Of a stretch of 64,000 nt of DNA, positions 57,593-64,000 are shown one piece after another; the first letter of the stretch is position 1, and each line of letters opens with the position of its first letter. The translations under genes were made by a program, and so were the position numbers. The notes beneath the pieces are model-generated. The model was not told the DNA's origin. It ran no database searches and saw nothing but the letters and a program-made list of their open reading frames with translations. Source of the DNA: Laetiporus sulphureus 93-53 (lineage: Eukaryota > Basidiomycota > Agaricomycetes > Polyporales > Laetiporaceae); assembly GCF_001632365.1 (NCBI RefSeq), contig NW_024468590.1, positions 54,384 to 118,383 of the forward strand. Reading direction: 5' to 3'.

Positions 57593-60202
57593 AATGTGGC
57601 GCCGTACATCAAGAATCAGCACTCAAATTTCAAAGGTCGGAGTCTCGGTCCATTCCCTATCCTGCATGCACGGACAGACTGCTCAATACATGCGTTCGCT
57701 ACTCTCTCTCTCCGTGCCCATCATCCCGTGCCTCGGGACTCGTTCACAAGAAATATATGCAAACACCCCACCTCCATGGACCCACATTCATGTTCTATTC
57801 CAGGGACTCGTACGTCTTCCGTCATCACTACTTCTCGCTTGTGCCATCGCCACTTTCTCGGAGTCTTTACATGCGAATATTTATCGTCCTTGTACCAGTG
57901 TCACGGTTTCGTGTGTCATTAATCATTCCCCATTGTAGCCTGTAGCCTTGGAATCCTAGAAATGACATCGGCATGTAGTAGAACCTCTGTTAGCATGTGT
58001 ACCTGTGAAGTAATATTGTAAGTGTGAGTAGGTGTGGAGCTCTGCTGCACTACATACTATCACAGTTATTAAAGTGCCGACATAATTAGAATGTTAATAT
58101 GCTGTTCATGTCTGTTTGAGCAGCTCATCTCTGCGTGACATGCCTTTGGTCAGATATCCAGCATGCTTAGAAAGAAGGTCTGCTGGATCACAGTTTCTCT
58201 GTATACAGCTTCAATAAATAATCAAATAAAGATACCCGCCAAAAAAAACCACAGCACCCAGGATTCCCGCGTGGTCCCCCACCGTGGTACTAACTAGGCG
58301 GCACTCTGGTTAACTGCGCAGATCGGACGGGATGCGGTGTTTTCAGAGTCCTATGGCCGTGGATGTGATATGTAGTTCTCGATAACCTATATACTCATTC
58401 TTTCACCAGTGCAAAACAGTTCAAGTGGAGGGTATTTGGGATACTGGCGAAGACCGACTCGGTAAACTTTTCTTGAAAGGCCGTAGATATCGTGATTGTC
58501 CTGTCGCTTCTAAGCGGTTATACAGCAATGTATGGCGGTGGAATTAGTTTTCTCCGCGCACCTCATCCGAACTCCTGTCTCACGGACATCGGAAAGTATT
58601 ACAACCACTGTCGGTGTGTGTGTCCGTTGCGAGTCAAGGTGTAAGTGAGAAAAATGGCTGTGAACCACTGTGCTCACGGTCGATGGTGTAGGGATCCTGG
58701 TGGCTGCTGTCCTTCTGCATAAGTCAGTGGATGTTTCCTACATTTCAAGGACAAACCACGGGTGAGGAGCGCACAGCGTGTCCTTTACCCCACATAGCAA
58801 ATAGCATGGATGAAAATTGTACTGGGATCGGGCAATATCACCATGCATTATGTCGAAAGCTTTAAGCTTCGACTCACCTCACTCGCCAACGGTCCGAGTC
58901 CGACCAGACCTATGCAAGAAACGAGCTGCATTTTGAGTGCATGGGTCGTGCATATTATCATATTGAATGGGTCACAGAAGGTAGAAAAGCTGATGAACTG
59001 ACATTGTCCGAATGATACGCCTCTAGTATCACGGTGATTCTTTGTCCTGAAACAGTCTCATGTTGTGCGAACCAAAGCGGCAACAGAAACCGAAGTTTGA
59101 GTAGGCTGTAATCAATTGACGCACGAAAATTTCCTTCGCGGTACTAGGATGAAACCGTACATCCTTTCCCATATTTGCTTGTTCTCGTGAAAACGAACGG
59201 ACAGCGTCCATGATGTCCAACGGTCCCGGAGTGCGCTGAAACTCCATGTATATAATGTCCTCTTCGAGAGGTTGGTTATGCAACTCAGAGGTGGGAATGC
59301 AAAATGCGATCCAGTTGGATCGCTCGAATGAGAATGAGATTCGAGACAAATGGGTCATGAGCGATGCCTTCGTGGTGGAGTGAACAGTCAGGTGTCATAG
59401 AACATGCCAAATAACCCTAGCCCTGGCATGCACCAGAGGACGACATGTCGGATGGCGAAGCGTGATAGATGGCATACGAACGTACGATCTTTGAGCTTGT
59501 TGAATACACAGCACGCTTTGCTTGGAAAAAGCCACGTTCAGACAGATGTGTGTGAGTTGCAGGATGCTTAAGCTACCTGCTGGATCTCGTCATCCGGCAG
59601 GACCGGTTTCCATATCTTCGCTTCAACTTGAATCTCTGCATGTATAAGCCACATAGGAAGATACACAGCCTGCATGAGAAGTGTTGGAATCTGGGCACAG
59701 AGCGCAGATGCGAGAGGCCCCGGTGCGACCTGCGCCACCGGCGTGGGAGAATAGTAGCGCGCGTGTATATAATAGGGCGCGGCTACAATCACTGCGTTCA
59801 GGGTCTCGGTACACCGATTTAGCGTGGATCCGTGTAGGTAGGTATAGACAAGCTGTACGCGGTGTAGATTCAGGCTTCGCGTAGTGGAGTATAACGTAGC
59901 GTGTGTGTAGCCTCGCTTAGTGTTAGTATCTGATGGTAGACGAATGCGCGGAATAGACGAGCTATTCAACACCTCGCTAGCTTTGCGTAGGTGGGTCTAG
60001 ATTCGCATAGGCGGGTAGGCCAATCCCAGTGTACAGGCCATCACCGCAACCTTGGTCTAGGTCATTACCGATCACCTATCCATACATGGTGTATGCTTCC
60101 TACCAGGATCTGCGCCAAGGTTGAGCGCAGACTCTGCCAGAGCACGCATTGATATATTTTTCCCCATCTCTCTTCTGTGTCTCCACGACCGTTTGCCTCG
60201 TC
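57593..60202. other. 2.6-kb region between the RRM-like gene and the transposase
   Basis: No gene supported. A 109-codon minus frame at 59029..59358 (with DIIYMEFQRTPGPLDIMDAV) is protein-like but has no splice partner or family. Nearer the transposase there are two TATA-like sequences, TATATAA at 59766 and TATATTT at 60153; the latter is 50 bp before the ATG and is followed by a CT-rich leader. A CACTACA at 58048 is a possible but unproven element terminus. Confidence 0.4.
59832..60019 (+). repeat. Degenerate TAGGTRGG-type short repeats upstream of the transposase
   Basis: GTGTAGGTAGGTATAGA (59832..59848), GCGTAGGTGGGTCTAG (59985..60000) and GCATAGGCGGGTAGG (60005..60019) share the core RTAGGYRGGT. 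Related words in the opposite orientation occur at about 60076 (CACCTATCCATAC) and 60250 (CCACCTATAGC). Short repeats in both orientations near the ends are typical of CACTA elements. Confidence 0.4.
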
Positions 60203-63200
60203 ATGCCACTGAAGTCGAAGAACGCGAGTAGCTCAAAGCTTAAGGTGTGCCACCTATAGCATTTTAGAGATTTCCCAACCTGCTCATGTAATGCGCTGCA
60301 GTACGACTACCAGAAAAAACAAGTGCGATGCTATTGTAAAACGTACAGCTGCAACGGCAAATTTGTGTCGCGCTCTGTAGCACTGAACCATGCCAAGGAC
60401 GACAATACTGGGACAGCAAACCTTGCTACTTGGGAGGCTTCAGACGACGATGACGATGACGGAGAGCTAACGAAACTGACAAAATCTGGCATTCTTAGAA
60501 AAGTCTTGAAGAAATTGAAGCCGAGTCCTAAGTCGAAGGACTCGACGAGATCAAAGGAGACAATCCGGTCAAAGCTTATCTCGCCGCCGTCTGACCCACG
60601 CCCAATCGCGTCTCCAGTATCTCCTCCATCTAATGCTCCCCTCGCCATCCCAATACCGTCTCTTGCAGTGCCAGAATCCAATGTACCTAGATCTTCACGT
60701 CTTGAGTCCATAGCATCGACGGTGACTGCTCCCACTCATTCCACCTCTAAGTCACTGTATTCTCTTTCCAGTTCCCCTGAGCCTGTCCCAGTGTCTCTCC
60801 AGCACGATGCTTCTCTCGACAGCCTGAGACCTTCGGAAGACTATGAGATGCCGAATAGTGCAAGTTCATTTTGTCAGGACCTCTCCGCCTTGGACTTGCA
60901 GGACGAGCCCTTTATAGCCTCGCACTCAGGATCTCTAGATATCTCCGCAGAGGCTGAGAGACGAGTTCCTCTACAAGGTACGTGTAATCAAAACTGATAA
61001 TCCTTCCCTTTATTCTTATCTATCTACAACACAGAACGTAGCGGCAGTCTAGAAGCAGCCATTGAACGCGCTAGCAATCTATCAGAGGTCCTACGTGGTC
61101 ATCATGTCGATCTCCCTAGTGCACACTGGCAGGAGCAGCATGCTCCGTCGATCCACTCATCGAACGACGTAGCTGATGTTGGGCTTCCAATGGATGCCCC
61201 AGATTCTGTGGTGTCCGAGACACCCTCACGCAATGCTGATGAAGAGCATAACCACCCAGGACTTGCTGCGTCACTGCCGAATGAATTGCAAGGGCCGGTC
61301 CCTTTGCCGCTGCATCGATCCACACCAGATCGAGTACCTACTCATGCAGATCATCGTCGACGTCAAGAGCACTCAGTGGACCATCACGCAACATCAACCG
61401 AACTTCTGCTCAGCTCTAGCGAAGTTTGGTTTTGGCGCATACTAATGCTGCTATGTTCTTGGCTCTACCTACAGTACCATCTGCCCTTCCGGGCATGCGC
61501 TCTGATACTCCAGGTCCTACGCATCATCTTCGTGGCTCTTGGGCTTATTGATAAGGCATCTGACACTCCCATTACTCTGACGACGTCAATGAACCAGCTT
61601 GCGCTTACAGATCAATTCGAGGTCAAGGCCATGTGCCCCGCTTGCCATAGGCTCTATCCTGCGAATTCTCCTCCTGATCTTCAGTGTTCTAAGTGCAGCA
61701 TTTCGATCTTCAAACCATCCAATTCGATGTTCTCTGATGCTGTAGATGAAACACAGACTACTCGCATGATGTCCACACCGAAGCTACAGGTCCCATACTC
61801 GCTACTGTCAGAGCAACTTCCTGGATATGTCACTCATTTAGAAGAGTCTATCGACTCATGGCGTTTGAAAGGCGAACCACGGCCTGGCGCAATGCGAGGC
61901 GTCTATGACGGCAAGCTGTGGTCATCGCTTCCTGGGCCACCAGGTCAATCGCAGCCATTTTTTTACAATGGTCCTGATCGCCTTGATCCAACAGAGTTAC
62001 GCATTGCGGTAACCATTAGCTTCGACGGGTACGATGACATTATCTATAACGCTTCGATGCTGATTTTGACCTTATATAGATTTGGTTATCAGCGAAGCCA
62101 GTTTGCAGGTAAACATAGCACCGGCGTCCTCTCAAACTGTATTGCAAACCTCGATACAGAGCAAAAGTACGTGTTTTAGTTCATTTTCATGCACTGTGGC
62201 TGATACGACTTCAGGTATCAATCACGCAATCTCATCCTATGTGGCCTATCACCGGGCCCACGGGAACTAACGGGGGATGAGTTACAACTCTTTCTTGAAG
62301 AGTATGTAACTGATCTTCTGCTTCTCTTCGAGCATGGAATCGTAGTGAAGACGCCGCTGTTCCCAGAAGGTAAAGCACGATATAACAGATTGAATGACTC
62401 AGTCTGATTACTCCACTGGATATAGGCCGTCGAGTGCGCGTTATTCTCATAGGCGTAATATGTGATCATCCAGCACTGTGCCGCATGTGTGGCTTTGGTG
62501 ACCACAACACCAAGACAGCTTTCTGTACAAAGTGCAAAATCCCTCGTGATCAACTCTCGACGCAAGCAGGCATGAGCATAAACGGTGAGTTTTTGACCTT
62601 CTGAACCTATTTTTGAGGTACCTAACCTCTCCATTTCTAAGCATTCCCACCACGCAACGAAGAGGAACATCGCCGGCATGCTCTTGAATATCAACGTGAA
62701 ACGGATAGTCAAAAACGCGATGAACTCTTCGCTCTACATGCAGTGCGATTTTATGAGCTCTCGCGCTTACCTTACTTCGATGCGGTGCGTATGTCAATCA
62801 TAGATCCAATGCATAACATTCTGCTTGGTACGTGTTTCGCTCACTCCGAATTGTAATTGTACTACTAATCTTTCAATATATCAAGGCATAGTCAAGACGC
62901 AATGGCTGAATGTTTGGATTGATGAGAATGCATTGCGAGAGCGAACCAAAGGCAAGAAAGTCAAGCGAGAACTGGACCAAGTCCACGAATACCTTGCGAA
63001 TGTAAGTTTCCATTGCTCTGTGTCGTCTCGTGATTCATTGCACTATCTCGCCAGTTTGAAATGCCTCGTTGGGTTGCACGACTGCCGAGTGAGATAGGGT
63101 ACCCTGCAGGAGGATCACTTACTGCAGATGAGTGGAAGGGCCTCGTGCTTAACTATGGGCCAGTCGTGGTACGTCTTTCATTTTCAGATCTTGAATTGTC

Positions 63201-64000
63201 TCGTAGATTGCTCTTGATAGGTCCCATTAATCTGGCAAGAATGGCAGCCGTCTGCAGAGAAGGCATATCAAAAGGCAGTCGAGACGTGGAAGAAAAAGGA
63301 GGAAGCACGTAAACGTCGGATAGATAAAGGTAAACGAAGAGTGGATGGCACCGAGGAAGCACCTGCATCAAAACCAAAGCGTCGTATGCACGCTGATGAC
63401 GCTGACAACTTTCTGAGCTTTGCGACTGCTCTCAAGCTCATTCTCGCACGTACTGTATATCAGCCAGAATTAGATCGTGCACGGGTACTTCTGGAGGAGT
63501 ATCTGCAAGGTTATCAGCGCGTACGTCAATATTTACATATCATGAACATACAATGATCGTCAGATACTTTGCAGGTACACCCCGACAAAGTCAAGCCCAA
63601 CTTTCACTATGTCACCCACATATTTGACCAGATCGATGATTACGGACCTGTATACGGATTCTGGTCCTTTCTTTCAGAGCGGTTAAACAAGGTGTTAAAG
63701 AGCTATTCCACGAATAATCATGATGGAGGTGAGCTTGAGGTGACGTTCTTTCGTGGCTTTTCACGAGATGTGCAATTGCGTCGTTTAGTGAGTTTATATC
63801 AACATTGTTCATTGAATTAGTATGTGCGTACTGATTTTCTTAGCTCAATGACATCGCTATACCAACGGAGGTCAACGGCGAGCAAAGCGCTGAGGCAGCT
63901 GCAACTGCAGAAGCTGCGACGTTGATTTTGAAGTCAGCGAAAGATCAACGAGGAACCCTGGCAGCACTCGAACACCCAGAGCCGCAAGCTATGGCTGACT
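60203..64000 (+). CDS. Tnp2-family transposase (CACTA type), C-terminus outside window
   Basis: Exons are 60203..60244, 60302..60977, 61035..62028, 62080..62166, 62215..62369, 62426..62584, 62642..62827, 62886..63001, 63055..63168, 63221..63520, 63575..63787 and 63844..>64000; eleven introns of 48-58 nt, all with intact phase and no stop. The start MPLKSKNASSSKLK joins a zinc-finger-like CYCKTYSCNGKFVSRSVALN. After a variable acidic/Ser region come CPACHRLYP and LQCSKCSI (CxxC pairs), AVTISFDGFGYQRSQ, KHSTGVLSNCIANL, RRVRVILIGVICDHPALCRM, CGFGDHNTKTAFCTKCKIP, and the hallmark IDPMHNILLGIVKTQW, then HPDKVKPNFHYVTHIFDQID. Conserved Asp residues in FDG, CDHP and IDPMH are candidates for catalysis. 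Uninterrupted coding through 3.8 kb suggests a young, possibly active copy. Confidence 0.88.

Larger units (their letters stand above)
59832..64000 (+). mobile_element. CACTA (EnSpm)-type DNA transposon, left portion; right end outside window
   Basis: Defined by the Tnp2-type transposase and the subterminal-like repeats upstream. The left boundary is not established: 59832 is only the first repeat recognised, and the true terminus may lie further left (a CACTACA at 58048 is one candidate). No target-site duplication or paired terminal repeat can be checked because the other end is outside the window. Confidence 0.6.

Noticed and set aside
57039..57612. Long minus-strand frames opposite the coiled-coil end of the RRM-like gene
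   Set aside because: Arg/Glu/Ala codon repetition on the plus strand automatically opens antisense frames rich in Ser, Pro and Ala; the plus frame has the coiled-coil pattern.
1..64000. CRISPR arrays, bacterial operons or ribosome-binding sites
   Set aside because: The window is clearly nuclear eukaryotic DNA; no regularly spaced repeats were seen.

Overview
The window is nuclear DNA of a filamentous basidiomycete, most likely an Agaricomycete. Nearly every gene is split by short GT-AG introns of about 45-75 nt with CTGAC/CTAAC-like branch points. The DUF6534, Tnp2-transposase, DUF4045/gelsolin and BTB families seen here are typical of mushroom-forming fungi. Exon joins were worked out by hand from reading frame, splice consensus and remembered family similarity; no alignment or RNA evidence was available. 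Codon-phase sums close for every joined gene model except the two noted below, but one MED12 join only closes by dropping conserved residues.

Left part (1-21.9 kb): the start of an unrecognised basic nuclear-type protein on the minus strand; about 2.7 kb without a gene; MED12 (Mediator kinase module); the small subunit of arginine-specific carbamoyl-phosphate synthase, with a two-exon leader peptide resembling the fungal arginine attenuator peptide; a BSD-domain protein; a 31-exon HLTF/Rad5-type DNA translocase with PARP-type zinc finger, HIRAN, SNF2 and RING domains; and palmitoyl-protein thioesterase.

Middle part (22-48.2 kb): a BTB protein with two CxxC pairs; a DUF6534 membrane protein; a RING protein with two SUMO-interaction-like motifs; a 1722-residue disordered AT-hook protein; a tiny NDUFB2-like gene sharing a 167-bp promoter with it; a DUF4045/gelsolin protein; a GH17 cell-wall enzyme; a GPI-anchored secreted protein; a small unknown protein; and an aldo-keto reductase.

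Right part (48.2-64 kb): gene-poor DNA with a BTB-like relic; ribosomal protein uS7 (RPS5); an RRM-like protein with an internal duplication; and an apparently intact Tnp2 (CACTA-type) transposase running off the right edge.

Three genes (MED12, DUF6534, GH17) each show one point where conserved protein sequence continues only after a one-base frame change. These are assembly errors or real lesions. There is no operon logic; neighbours mostly serve unrelated housekeeping roles. The most interesting signal is the spliced arginine attenuator-like leader at 10699-10825.
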